DNA of 64,000 nt from Salvia splendens (taxonomy: Eukaryota; Streptophyta; Magnoliopsida; Lamiales; Lamiaceae), in NCBI RefSeq assembly GCF_004379255.2, contig NC_056038.1, positions 29,066,061 to 29,130,060 of the forward strand, read 5' to 3'. Positions 53,534 to 64,000 of the stretch are shown piece after piece. Under the pieces are notes generated by a model. It did not search any database. It saw only the letters and a list, made by a program, of their open reading frames with translations, and was not told the DNA's origin. A program made the translations under genes and the position numbers. Within the stretch, counting starts at the first letter, position 1, and the number at the start of each line of letters is the position of its first letter.

Positions 53534-56500
53534 TTATTTCTGTCTCTTGTATATCTTGCCCAAGAAAGACTTGAGCACTGCTTGTACAGATTTGCTGGGA
53601 TGAGCTTCAATCGAGCTGTTTAGTTTTTCGTAGCTCTTGCTCTCGAACTCAGCAAACGCACCTTGGAGATTAATCTCGTTATAGAGGACTTTGATTTTTG
53701 CAACATCAGCCGGATCTTCCTTTCCATAGTGCTCCTGGTTACATGTTCATATACAAAAGCTTTTAAATATATTGAGAACCAGAAAAGAACGCTAGCTTGT
53801 CATCCTTACTAAAAGAGTTTTCTTCTGTTCTTCGTTACAAAGCTCCAGGGCCTTTACAACCAGCCAAGAACATTTGAAATCTTCAATATCTGTACCAATC
53901 TGATGAGGCACACATTGAATTAATAGAACTGCGATTAACTAAGTTGTTCTTAGTTAATACAGACACAGAGGAAAGGGAGCGCAGGAGTTACCTTCCCGAT
54001 CTTTTCAGGCTCACCAAAGCAATCTAAATAATCATCTTGTACTTGAAAGTATATTCCCATATTAATAAGCACATCTTTAACTGTTGGATGTTTCTCCAGG
54101 TCCTCACCCGCCATGAGCAATGCACAAGCAACCTGTTAAAGAGTTTCAGATCATATACATTTTGATGAAACATTGAATTTTCTAAAAAATCAAGGCAAGT
54201 TGAATTAAGGATTTTCAACTCACTGGAAGGTAAAATGAGTAGTAGGCAGTCTTGTACTGAACAATACGGCGATGACTGCGAAAAATGTAACCAGAAAATA
54301 TTAAGAGACACAAAAGAGGATGAGAAAAGACGAGGCAGTCCTATATGTTCGATACAGCATACAATAGTTACTAATAAAATAGGAGTGATAATTGACGATA
54401 TAGTAGAGTTCGTCACGAAAGCCCAAAACTTGAAACTGGAGCAATCTTATCAAAATGCAATAAAAATGCTAAGATGAGAACTGGTAGGTTTTGATAGTAC
54501 TGCACGTGGTGCTATAACTTGCCCAACATATGATGATATTCAGCACTGGGTAGCTTTGTCAATAAATTAATTTTTTTTGTAACATGCTAAATTTTTTGAG
54601 GTATTTTGTACTCACAGAGGCAATGAGTATTTTGACAAATCTTTTTCTCCTTCAATAGTTGTAATTAAGTCTATCATCTGTCCCGAAGCAGTTTGAAATT
54701 CCACCTGACATCGTAAAATGTAGAAATCAGTATTGTACACAAATAAACTAATATCGACCACTGATAGTAAATAGTCAGATTACCTCATTGAACAAATCCA
54801 GCAGATCGACATAGTAAGCCTTTGTTCGGAAGTGCTTCTTAAGAATTCTGGGGATATGGTTCCGGAGAATGATTCCATCATTTATGGCAATCATACCAAC
54901 CTATATTAAAAGTTAATCCAAGTGATCAGAAATAGAAACTTTTAAAAAGTAATGGCAGAAGATTGCAACAATTCACACTTGGCTCGAACCTTGGGGATTC
55001 TAAACCAGCATGGCTGACCACGTCTTGTGTGAGAATTATCCATAATATCATCAAGGACAAGAAAATATGCCTGGAGCTGCATTACCATGTACATAATTTA
55101 TAGTTTATGTTTAGAACTGTGTTTCAGGAGATAGAGCTATAAACAAGTTAGGAACACTTGATCATCATTTAGAAGCTATAAACTTGGACCTACCCATTCA
55201 ATACACCAGCCAAGAGCACTAGCTAGGAACACTTCATCATCAGTTAGATCTTTTCCTTCTTTTAGTAACTTGTAGCTATCAATAACAGACAGACCTCGGT
55301 TCAACTTCCCTACACATCATAATTAGTTCTTCAGCATATAATGCTTCTGTACTAATATCACGTTGTCCAGTGAATGAATGCATTCTATAGCGTAGCAAAT
55401 AATGACATACCTCCAGGAACATTGTAGTCTAGCATCTGTTACACATAAATGAAAGAAATATTAGGAACAATAGATTTAGTCAGGACATAATGATTATCTG
55501 TCCTATAGTTTACATAACATTGAACATCGCATGTACATCGATAAACAGCATAATTTGTCTTTATATAAGTTTTACAAGAAAAGAAGAAAGTTAAATTTCT
55601 ATTACCCAATAACCAATTTTACTAAAAGAAAAATTCATGATACTATTGTGCATGTGAAATCAATCCAATGGACAATAGTGTCATAATTTTCCTGGGCTAA
55701 GCAGAGTTATAAAGATTCCAAACCTTTATAAACATCCAAAAGTGTTGAATTTGAACTTGACACTCTTTTTATTTTAAATATTAAAAAAGAAAAAATGGCA
55801 TGCTTTTTTTTTAATGTGTGCTTGTGCATGTTCTGCCGATAACCCAATCATCTCATCACAAATAAACCATAACCAAATAAATTTTTAATTCAAGGGAAAT
55901 AATACAAGGTGGCCAACAAATCTATATGAATTATGGAAAAGTGTATTGTGAATAAGGGTAATAAACCAGAAAGTGGTGTCCAAAACAAGCCTGGGGGAAA
56001 ATGAACATTGGAAGCCCCCTAGACTCAGGAGTAGTTTCAAGATGATCAGTAGATGCCCATTAACATCTCAATAAGATGCTAAAGTGGAAAATGAGATGAT
56101 AGAAAGTCGGAACCAAAAAAATGTTAGATGCAGTTAGAGTAACAAAAAATGTGACGAATAAAGCTCCAAGCAGAAATGCTGCTGGTCTATCCTGTTTGGT
56201 GGAATTTTGAAACAAGTGGATGGAAATTATGGAATCATTGTCGTTTTACTCAACTATTACAGTATGTTGTGATTTCACTCCTCAGGCAGAATCAAGGATT
56301 CAACTTTACAGAAGGGGAAATTTATAGTAAGTTTTACAATTCAATTCTCTCAAGAAATGGTTGGTAGCTGCAACTTTAAATATACAAAGCATGTTATAGT
56401 AGAGATATATACTATGCTCAACTTAAGGCACTAAGTAAGTTCATTTATGAAAAAAGTATTATGTGATTATTTTATCATCAAACAGCCCCACTCCACATTC

Positions 56501-57067
56501 CCCCAACACAAAAGTAGTGCTGCAGTATTTCCGTTAACCATAAATTAGTAAAGTTAATAGTGACCATATTCGTCGCACCAATCTAAGTGTGAAATCATAA
56601 TCATAAAAGTGCTCTCCGCCGAAGTTAAAGCATCTCAAAGGGTTCATGAATCATGAGCTCCTAAATTTTCTTCAGAACCGTATTGCATGATTCCACGCCC
56701 AAGGGAAATTTAATCATCAGAGTCAGGACTCACAAAGTCAACCAGTAGTCTGCTAAACAAATCGAATTCTGTTTCTACTCAAAAGAAAGATTGTGCTTAG
56801 AAAAATAGGAAAATTCACAACACAGCAAGTCATATTCCAATAATGTAAAATAAAACCGCATTGAGGCGCAATTCACTATCATTGCAAACAAAGAAGACAA
56901 GGAAAGCAAATAAAAAAACAAAAAAAATATCTTACACGGTCGACCCATTGACGAGAGGCATCAGTCCACTCGAAAGCAGAGTCGCTCAAGAGCTCAGATT
57001 TGAGCTTGGAATAAACCTCCAAAAACGTGGCCCTCAGATCCGACGGCGTTTCGTTGTGATTGGCCAT
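53534..57067 (-). CDS. FPPS: Farnesyl diphosphate synthase (EC 2.5.1.10)
   Basis: Ten exons: 57067-56936, 55435-55411, 55309-55194, 55076-54990, 54900-54784, 54704-54616, 54275-54224, 54132-53992, 53899-53810, 53734-53534, giving exactly 349 residues, the usual length of cytosolic plant FPPS. It condenses IPP with DMAPP and then GPP to farnesyl diphosphate, the precursor of sterols and sesquiterpenes. First Asp-rich motif DDIMD (100-104) with the chain-length region just before it ([13 protein letters not shown]), second motif DDYLD (239-243), and C-terminal KIYKRQK. The start [20 protein letters not shown] matches FPPS N termini. Exon 2 is only 25 bp. Intron 1 is 1.5 kb. No lesions seen. Confidence 0.96.
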
Positions 57068-57159
57068 GAGCAGAAAATTGATTGAAATTGGATCAGCAAG
57101 AGAATCAATTGAGAGCGGAATTGATATGTGTGGAAGTGATGGAGTGGAGGAACTCAAGT

Positions 57160-58227
57160 TTTGTAGCTATGCTGGTCCCACACCGTTCCTTATGCGGAGC
57201 CCACTACTTTTTAACTCCATTCCTTAACTAAGGAAGGGAACTTGCAACCCTTCGTTCCTTATCCGTTTCTTAACCGTTTCTTAAATTACTATTCATTCAA
57301 TTTCATTTTTTATTTTTATTTCCAACTCAATTCAATTAAAACAAACACACTTCATTAAAAAACACGCAACATAAAAAAATTACAACTTAAAATTCTAAAA
57401 AATAAAAAACACACAATTAAAATCCTAAAAAATTAAAGGTTGCATAATTTAAAATACAAATTTAAAGAAAATAAAAAAATTACTCCGCCTCCGACTCCGC
57501 CCTGGAACTTCCACCGCCTCGGCCTCCTCCCTCTCCTCCTCCTCGCCCGCCTCGGCCTCCTCCCGGAGTGGGTTCAACGGGGAAATCCTCCCGAATCTGG
57601 GATAATCCCTGCGAATACCGCGGGGTGGAGGGTCGAGCGTATGCATCCACATCGAAAGTGGGTGGTTGGTACCCATCCGGCGTCGCCGAACCCGTCGTGC
57701 CCGGCGTCGACGAACCGGAACCACCAAGTGTGTTGTACATGGCATCCCAATCGGTAAACGTGTTGAGATCCCACCCGCCGGAGCCGCCACCGCCGGAGTT
57801 GCCGTCGCCAGACATTTTTTGATGAGATGTTTGATGAAAATTGGAGAGGAAATGAAGTTGATTTTAGGAAGAATAGATGTGTAGTTGTGTGTGAAATGAT
57901 GATGAATTAGGAGTATTTATAGAGTAAAATATTACCGTTTACACATTTTTTATTTTTTGTTTTTTTATAAATTTGAATTTAAAAAAAGATTTATTGCGTC
58001 ATAAATGACGACGCCCACTCGCGGGCCAGCGAGTGAGCGTCACGCACGACGCAGGGGCGCGCCACGTCGCCGAAGCGCGTGGCGACGCAGGCCGTGTCGC
58101 GTCTCGCGACGACGGCACGGCATGGGCACGACCTGGGCACGGAACGCATGTCCGCAACGCGTCGCGCGCTCGTTTCGTTCCTCCGGCACGAAACGCGGAA
58201 CGCGGGCGGCTCGCGTTGTGGATGCTC
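57160..58227 (-). mobile_element. Harbinger-type element immediately upstream of FPPS
   Basis: The right end GTTGTGGATGCTC (to 58227) is the complement of GAGCATCCACAAC; the flank is TTA, shared with the next element. The left end is unclear, with repeated CGTTCCTTA words from about 57185. 57990-58220 is a GC-rich subterminal array (GACGACG, GGCACG and CGTCGC motifs). The left limit, about 93 bp from the FPPS ATG, is approximate. Confidence 0.65.
57480..57815 (-). CDS. N-terminal fragment of a Harbinger-type protein
   Basis: 111 codons from ATG 57815 (MSGDGNSGGGGSGGWDLNTF) to 57480, Gly/Ser/Pro-rich with an Arg/Gly tail (GGGRGGRGGGEGGGRGGG). Length and content suit only the low-complexity N terminus of an ORF1-type protein; the DNA-binding and C-terminal parts are deleted. 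Its TATA-like TATTTATAGAG sits near 57915. Probably not functional. Confidence 0.45.
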   Translation of the reverse strand: MSGDGNSGGGGSGGWDLNTFTDWDAMYNTLGGSGSSTPGTTGSATPDGYQPPTFDVDAYARPSTPRYSQGLSQIREDFPVEPTPGGGRGGRGGGEGGGRGGGSSRAESEAE

Positions 58228-58230
58228 TTA

Positions 58231-60324
58231 GAGCATTAGCAGTGGTGCGGATGTCCCGGCGGACATCATCGCGGACATCCCAAAAACACCTTCTGCCACG
58301 TCATACTGACATCCCACTGCGGATGTCACTTCATACGGACATCCCACTGCACAGTGACGGACATCCCCAAGGACATTCCAGCAGACTTCCCACAATAAAA
58401 ATTCACAAATTAAACAATTTACGAAATTAAAATTTCAACACAAATACGGGGGAAATGAATCCACTTTATTTAAAAACAAATACTTAATTAAAAAAATACA
58501 TAATTATTAAAAAAAATTACATTGTTAAAAAAATCGTCTTCTCACTCCTCGAATTCCCCGCTGCCAGTCCCCTCTTCGTCCCCCCCGCCGCCACCCCCCT
58601 CGTCGTCACTCTCCGACATGTCACCAAATCCCAAATCGCGCCGCATCGGCATACTGTTGATGATATCCTTAAGTGACCGCTTGTAATGGCGGTCGGTCAA
58701 TTGGCGCCATTCATCCATTGCACGTAACAAGGTTTCATGTGTCGCGATGCGGGCGAATGAGGGGTTCTCGGGATCGTTTTGGGTGGGTGCTGCCGATTTG
58801 GCCTCGCCGGATCCACTAGCGCTTCCCCTCGCCATCCGCGCCGCGGACTTTTGCCCAACCGGGCGACGACGGCGGGCCGACGATGTGGGCGTCGGGAACT
58901 CTGCCTCGGCGGGGGGGAGTTCGTGGGAACAAGCACTGCTACTGTACTCCCCGGAGGCGCTGATCTTCGTCCGCTTCGGCCAGTCAGATTCAACACCCGC
59001 AGTGAACTTGGCCGAAGTCTGCACCACAATATAGACCTCCCAATATTTGAATTCCTCGAACCCCTGTGCAGTGTCGATGAACTGATGGTGAGACATGAGC
59101 TTCACATCCTCGGCAGACATGACGTTGGTTGCCGAGCGGGGGTTGTTTGTGTAAATGCCGGCAAATCGGATGAGCTGCCTCCTCAGCCACTCCCACTGTT
59201 TCCGGCATTGCTCTCCGTTGTGAGGCTTCCCCCTGGCTGTTTGAACTGGAGGTAGCTTTGGCTAATGCACCACCACATCCTGTCGATGTGCTGGTTAGCC
59301 CCGACGTACGGATCCTCCACCACACTGATCCACGCTCCAGACGGTCCTCTTCTTCTCGCTGGACCCCTCCCCCACCTCACCACCGTACATCGGGACGAGC
59401 GAGGTAATGTCCCGTCCCCTGCCCCCCCTCTCCCTAGCCTCCTCCCCCTCCTCCCTGTCACCGTTGGTGCGTCGGTGGGAGAATCCCGGATCGGAGATAG
59501 CCCCAACTCCTCAAGCGAGAACGTCTCCATGCTAGTGAACTGAGTCTCGAGAGGAGTACTCGGCGGGTTGTCTGGCGCCAGTAAATCCATATAGGGCCGA
59601 TAGACGTTGTCCACCGGCGATTGGGGGACCCCCTGCCTACTCCCCCCGCAGCGCCATGCAATCCCTGCATCATCCCCGACATCATCATCCCGGGCATCTT
59701 GGGCATCATTCCCGTCATTTAGGGCATTATCCCGGGCATCTGGGGCATCATCCCGGGCATCATTCTCGGCATTTGGGGCATTCCGAGACTCGCCCCGGGC
59801 ATTTGGGACATTTGGGGCATCATCTCATACCACTGCGGGTACATGTTGTAGTACTCGGGTATAATCCCCGCCGCCATTTGAGATTGGGGCATCATCCCCG
59901 ACATTTGGGGCATCGTGGCGGACATCGGCGTACTACCGCCGACGGGAAAATAAGGCGCATGTGACTCGCTCGTGGCGGGGGAATCGCTATCGTGGCGCTC
60001 CATTGTTCTTCGAAAGAAAAGTATTTTAGAGAGAGAGAGATACTCGTTAATACAAGTGGTGTGAATGAAATGAAGTTCAAGGATACGTATTTATAGAATT
60101 ATTAAAAAAAAGAAATTAATGCAATAATCGGGACGTCTGTGGGAGTCAACGCAATGGCGGGTCCGCACGGACGTCGCGACGGATATCGGCGGAACGCCGC
60201 AGAACTCCGGTGTCCGCAGCGGATGTCCGTATCCGTGTCTCCCTTGCACAATGGCGGACGTCCCGCGCTGACTTCCGACACGCTGGTCGAAATTCCGCGG
60301 GGACGGGCGCCATTGCTAATGCTC
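58231..60324 (-). mobile_element. Harbinger-type element carrying only ORF1, abutting the previous one
   Basis: Ends GAGCATTAGCAGTGG and complement CCATTGCTAATGCTC; flanks TTA (58228-58230) and TTG (60325-60327). The left subterminal region repeats GGACATCC (at least six times, 58255-58380) and the right one has GGACGTC/GGATGTCCG (60130-60300), so both ends share a half-site. Confidence 0.8.
58542..60003 (-). pseudogene. Harbinger ORF1 (SANT/Myb-like) pseudogene
   Basis: ATG 60003 (MERHDSDSPATSESH); a Met/Pro/Gly repeat region is stopped by TAA at 59719, then the homology moves between frames (DNVYRPYMDLLAP, METFSLEELGLSPI, AWISVVEDPYVGANQHIDRM) and ends with an open C-terminal part (FKYWEVYIVVQTSAKFTAGV, RRRPVGQKSAARMARGSASG, acidic tail) to the stop at 58542. 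Same protein family as 21509-22884, but clearly a different subfamily. Several breaks make it non-functional as it stands. Confidence 0.72.
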
Positions 60325-61135
60325 TTGTATTCAATTTGTTTATTTTGGCCAATAGAAACAGTCAAATTTGAAGTGCTGTCATTCCCCAAATGGGTCTACT
60401 GTAGCTTCCGAAAATATAGTGCTCTTGGATTTCACGGAGGGCATTTTGGGGAGTGAATAATCCTCGTAATCATCGAGCCAATAGGGAGAAGTGACGCGGG
60501 TTGGTGGCAGTATGGAGAGATTCGCCGCATTGTTTGAGTTTGAGAAGTGATATCCGATAAATTATTTAAATCAAGTGCAAATTATAATACTCCACTGTGA
60601 GGATGTTCAATTTGCAAGATTGTATTCGAGATTAAATTTGTAATGAGTTTGGTTCATGAGATTTAACCCTACAACTCAATCCTAGATGGATCATCATGGG
60701 ATAATTAGTCATAGTTAACCCTCTATGATGAAAATAATCTCACAACTAAATCCTAGATTGTATCTTGATATTATTTTATCTTGGAAACCGAACACCACCT
60801 ATATACAGTAGTATTAATTAATTACGTCTTGTTTAATTAATTGGAAAAATAGATTCATACGAATTTTTAAAACGATATCAAATGTAAACTTCTCTTGATT
60901 TACTATAAAAATAAGTTCTTTTTCTTACCAAAACTATCCAAAATGAATTATCAATAAACCAACCAATCAATTTGGAAGTAATTGCGACCTCGCGCAACAA
61001 TCGGAGTTTTCTAAAAATATAATTTCTCTTTGCTTTATTTCGTAGAGTCGGTGGTGTCTAATTTACTCCAATTAATCAGGTTGACTTAATTTATTTCCAT
61101 AAGTACAATTTAAAAATTTATAGAGTGTATTTTAA
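60325..61135. other. Intergenic; possible displaced FPPS upstream region
   Basis: Not recognisably transposon. Two CCAAT-type words (GGCCAATAG near 60350, AGCCAATAGG near 60477) and a less AT-rich stretch to 60560 could be the ancestral FPPS promoter pushed away by the insertions; inferred. Confidence 0.3.
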
Positions 61136-61386
61136 TGCTAATTTTTTTAATTGCTAACGTGTTAACTCATCTAACGTAGTGTATTAAAAATGTCAACATG
61201 ATCATATTAAAATATCAACACATATTTATGTTGACATTTTAATAAAATAATTAAATATTAATGTCAACACAATGTATTAAAATATCAACTTAAGTTTATA
61301 TTGACATTTCAATATTATTGTATTGATATTTTTAATACACTACGTTGATAATTTAACAAATTAGTAATTTAAAAAAAAAGTTAGCA
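61136..61386. mobile_element. AT-rich MITE with about 65-bp imperfect terminal inverted repeats
   Basis: TGCTAATTTTTTTAATTGCT.. at the left matches the inverted right end (..AAAAAAAAAGTTAGCA); both contain AACGTAGTGTATTAAAAAT. Internal ATCAACA/TGTTGAT words recur. Confidence 0.65.
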
Positions 61387-61692
61387 ACGGATCTCATTCC
61401 ATAAATAGTCAAATATAAAAATGTAGTGTAATCAAATCTGACCAGATGAAGAAAGAGAGAGCTCGAAATGTGAAATTAAGTATACCAGTCAATAGCGATG
61501 GCTTATTATAATATTGGTGGCAAGTGCTTTGAAATTCAATATTGGTGTTTTTGTAGCAGTAAACACACCAACCTGCTCTGAATATACCAACAGAATAAAA
61601 AATAAAAATTAATTATCAATATTAAGAAAGTAGTTGTCAAATTCAAGTGTAATATGGTTATTATCGAACCCAGTCTTGAATTTTATTAATCA

Positions 61693-61722
61693 CTAGTATC
61701 ACACCCGTGCTATGCACGACCT
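61693..61722 (-). mobile_element. Helitron 3' terminus
   Basis: The minus strand reads CGTGCATAGCACG (hairpin), then GGTGTGATACTAG and T: a GC hairpin shortly before CTAG-3', inserted next to a T, as in plant Helitrons. The 5' TC end of the element was not identified; the body should extend to the right. Confidence 0.55.
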
Positions 61723-63134
61723 ATTTTTTTTTTAAATATGAAAATTTATTTAAAATAATAAAAAATATCATTATATGAGTCTAAAATTATAAATATATTA
61801 ATAAGAAACTTATAAAATAGTATATTCAATAAAAGTATAGTAAATTTTATTAATGTACAAACATTATTTATTCTTAAGAAATCTATTTCATAAAAAAATT
61901 TGTATACCGATTCTGAATTTTAGTTGTATCATTTTATTTTATTTTTGTATGAAATAATATTTATTTTTACAATTTTATTAAATATAAATCAATCTATTTA
62001 CCAAAAAATACCTACAACTTATCTTTTGTGTACTTTTATTGATATTGATTATTGACTAAGCAAAATGTCCATTTTTCATTATTGTCGCAAAATTTAAGAG
62101 TCCCAAAGAAGATGACCCATTTCTAATAAAAAAGAAAAGTGAGTCATCTGTAATGGTACGGAGGAAGTATAATATATGGATCTAAATTATAAATGAATTT
62201 AATAATAAACGTATATAATGATACATTTGATAAAGATAGTTAATTTTATTAAAATAAATCTGTGATACACAAAATTATGAATTTATTATAATTCATGTGC
62301 AAAATTTGAGATAAGAATAATTTTATTATATAATGATAATATTGATAACGGTGCATAAATATAGAACAAAAATATGTAAATGTCGTAAGTTTGAAAATAA
62401 TTTCAATGTACATATCCACACTTTTAATAAATATTACTAAAACAAAATTTTAATTATTACATTTTATTCATAAAATCTTATATGTGCGTTTAACTCATAA
62501 TTAAGAATAACGAATTTGAAACTGATACAAAATAACGAATTTGAAACTGATACATTTAATTCTGAGAAAATATGAATTAACCATTTTGCATTTAAAATCG
62601 AAAAATGAATCATTTAAACTCTCTATATATTACTCCATTTTTTAAGAAAAATGGTTGTTTTTAGTTTAAGTTTTAATATGGCCCGCTTAGAAAAAATAAA
62701 CGAAGGAAGTTAGGATTCAGCTAAAATATAAATACATGGAAAATAATACTACTGTACATTTTTTTGTAAAATAGAAAAATGACTCTGACCGTGAGATTAA
62801 AAAATAAAGCAAATTTAGATCACACAAAACAAAAAAACCTAAAGAACGTATAATTACCACTTATCCTAATGAGATTTAAGATATTGTTTATCAAAGCTAT
62901 AATTTAAGATTGCACGATGGCTTATTTATCTTAGAAAAAATCAATTAAAATAATCAATTAAAATAATTAAAATAATCAATTAAAATGAAGTGAACTAAGC
63001 AATTGAAACTAATGTACGATGGCTTATTTATCATATAAAAATGAGTTAGTAAAAGAAAATATATGATGGCCTATTAATCATAAAACATATGGGGTAGATT
63101 GTTAAAGAAAATATACATATTCATTATTCCCTAA
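61723..63134. other. AT-rich DNA, possible Helitron body and MITE fragments
   Basis: A right-half Stowaway fragment ends near 62167 (GGTACGGAGGAAG). A 23-bp direct repeat (AATAACGAATTTGAAACTGA..) occurs near 62507-62552, and an (AATCAATTAAAAT)n run at 62940-62990. No gene. Confidence 0.5.
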
Positions 63135-63165
63135 AATAATGCGCCGCGTTATTTGGCGCATTATT
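63135..63165. repeat. Perfect 11-bp hairpin with GC core
   Basis: AATAATGCGCC, 9-base loop, GGCGCATTATT in AT-rich surroundings. Could be the end of an unrecognised transposon. Confidence 0.7.
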
Positions 63166-63888
63166 CTTTCTTCCATGCGCAAAGAGTTCTTCGCGTTTGT
63201 TCAAAGGTAAATATTTCTAATCTTCCCCTTTTCTCTAAAGACGAAACTTGATAGCAATATGGCGACGAACAGACGGCTGGCCTAGTACTTCTCGAAGGCC
63301 ATCTCGTGGATTTATCTTGTCGAAGCACATCAATTTGGAGGAGTCTTTGCGAACTGTCGGATGATTGTCCGTGCAAGTAAATGGATGACAAACTTTTTAG
63401 TTGAAACCTTATAAAAGTGGACAAAGATTTGTTTTGCAAATTCATTCAGACTAGCTTCACGGAAAGCTTCTGAACTTCAAGCAAGACCATTTCTTGGTTC
63501 GGGTGTGCCTCCACTTGGATTATGGTACTCATATGTCGTATATTTATAGTTCAACCAAAATGTCATGACCATCATTAGAACCTCTTCATTTCCTCTGTTT
63601 TATAACCTTTGAACTTTGTCTAATAAATCATTCATTGCATTGCTTAACCGTAATTTAATGTGATGTAATGTGATTAATTGTAATAATTCACAGTTAATTT
63701 CCACTGTGAGTCTCCTTGTTTTGCCGCATTTATAACATTCAATGTGAGATGGGATATGATGAAATGTAGTGGAAGGCAGTTAACGGTATAGGAAGAGTCC
63801 ATAGATCCCACCGATTCAGAGGCCAAGACAAACAGCCGATTACTATTTACGACAATTTAGCCAAAAAAATAGTTTTATGTAAATAATA
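63166..63888. other. Intergenic, no supported gene
   Basis: A moderately GC-rich stretch 63170-63540 has an open frame on the minus strand (63161-63445) with no recognised motif. Not called as a gene. Confidence 0.4.
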
Positions 63889-64000
63889 CTCCATCCGTCC
63901 CTCAAGAATATGCACTATTTTCTTTTTAGTTCGTCCCATAAGAATATGCACTTTCCAATTTTAGAAATTATTTTCTCTCTAAAAGGTAGGACCCATTCTC
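63889..64000. mobile_element. Stowaway-type MITE, left part, cut by window end
   Basis: CTCCATCCGTCCCTCAAGAA after TA at 63887-63888; the same AGAATATGCACTTT subfamily as 20255-20480. Confidence 0.75.

Noticed and set aside
54235..54477. 80-aa plus-strand frame
   Set aside because: Antisense shadow of FPPS exon 7 and the neighbouring intron.
57068..57157. Upstream in-frame extension of FPPS by 30 codons, like the mitochondrial FPS1L form
   Set aside because: The putative start is TTG, not ATG, and the segment has no basic residues expected of a mitochondrial presequence.
63161..63445. 94-aa minus-strand frame
   Set aside because: No recognisable domain, start context or splice partner; it overlaps the hairpin at 63135-63165.
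1..64000. CRISPR arrays, rRNA and tRNA genes
   Set aside because: None seen; the tRNA-like boxes at 36280-36345 belong to a SINE.

Overview
The window is nuclear DNA of a flowering plant, a eudicot. It holds spliced plant genes with GT..AG introns (CONSTANS-like B-box/CCT, NPH3/RPT2-like, C2/GRAM/VASt, farnesyl diphosphate synthase, RGLG), a nuclear copy of plastid ndhB, and very many plant-type transposons. The farnesyl diphosphate synthase and the repeat families look like Lamiales (mint order) to me; that is from memory and was not searched. All assignments rest on reading motifs and splice sites by eye.

Layout. 1-336: 5' end of an RGLG E3 ubiquitin ligase gene (minus), cut by the window edge. 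1546-3716: a Stowaway MITE split by a PIF/Harbinger transposon. 3776-15870: the first four exons of an RNA polymerase IV/V subunit-4 gene (NRPD4/NRPE4, minus) without the RPB4 core; its intron 1 carries a young 10.7-kb Ty3/gypsy Tat-like element (5059-15775) with gag-protease and RT-RNaseH-integrase on the minus strand and a spliced, coiled-coil-rich gene set on the plus strand. 17305-18834: a copia-type LTR with primer-binding site. 19.8-21.2 kb: five Stowaway MITEs in a row. 21.5-23.2 kb: a decayed Harbinger ORF1 element. 24344-26857: an intact CONSTANS-LIKE gene (plus). 27696-29586: an intact NPH3/RPT2-like BTB gene (minus).

32.9-43.0 kb is a transposon layer: a Tourist MITE, a 1.65-kb near-perfect palindrome, Stowaway MITEs, a tRNA-derived SINE with a 15-bp target duplication, a plastid ndhB insertion opened by a hAT element (8-bp duplication) and by a solo LTR (5-bp duplication), another Tourist MITE and a long-TIR element. 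44.7-46.1 kb: a broken SKIP19-like F-box gene in frame behind a retrotransposon gag-like segment. 46609-51271: an intact nine-exon C2/GRAM/VASt gene (minus). 53534-57067: an intact ten-exon farnesyl diphosphate synthase gene (minus, 349 aa), whose upstream region is filled by two adjacent Harbinger-type elements (about 57160-60324). 60.3-64.0 kb is AT-rich intergenic DNA with MITE and Helitron termini.

How the genes relate: the host genes belong to unrelated pathways (ubiquitination, RNA-directed DNA methylation, light and flowering, phototropism-type signalling, membrane contact or lipid handling, isoprenoid synthesis), so there is no operon-like logic. The main story is the transposon layering: insertions within insertions that can be ordered in time by their target-site duplications, one of which splits a silencing-pathway gene.
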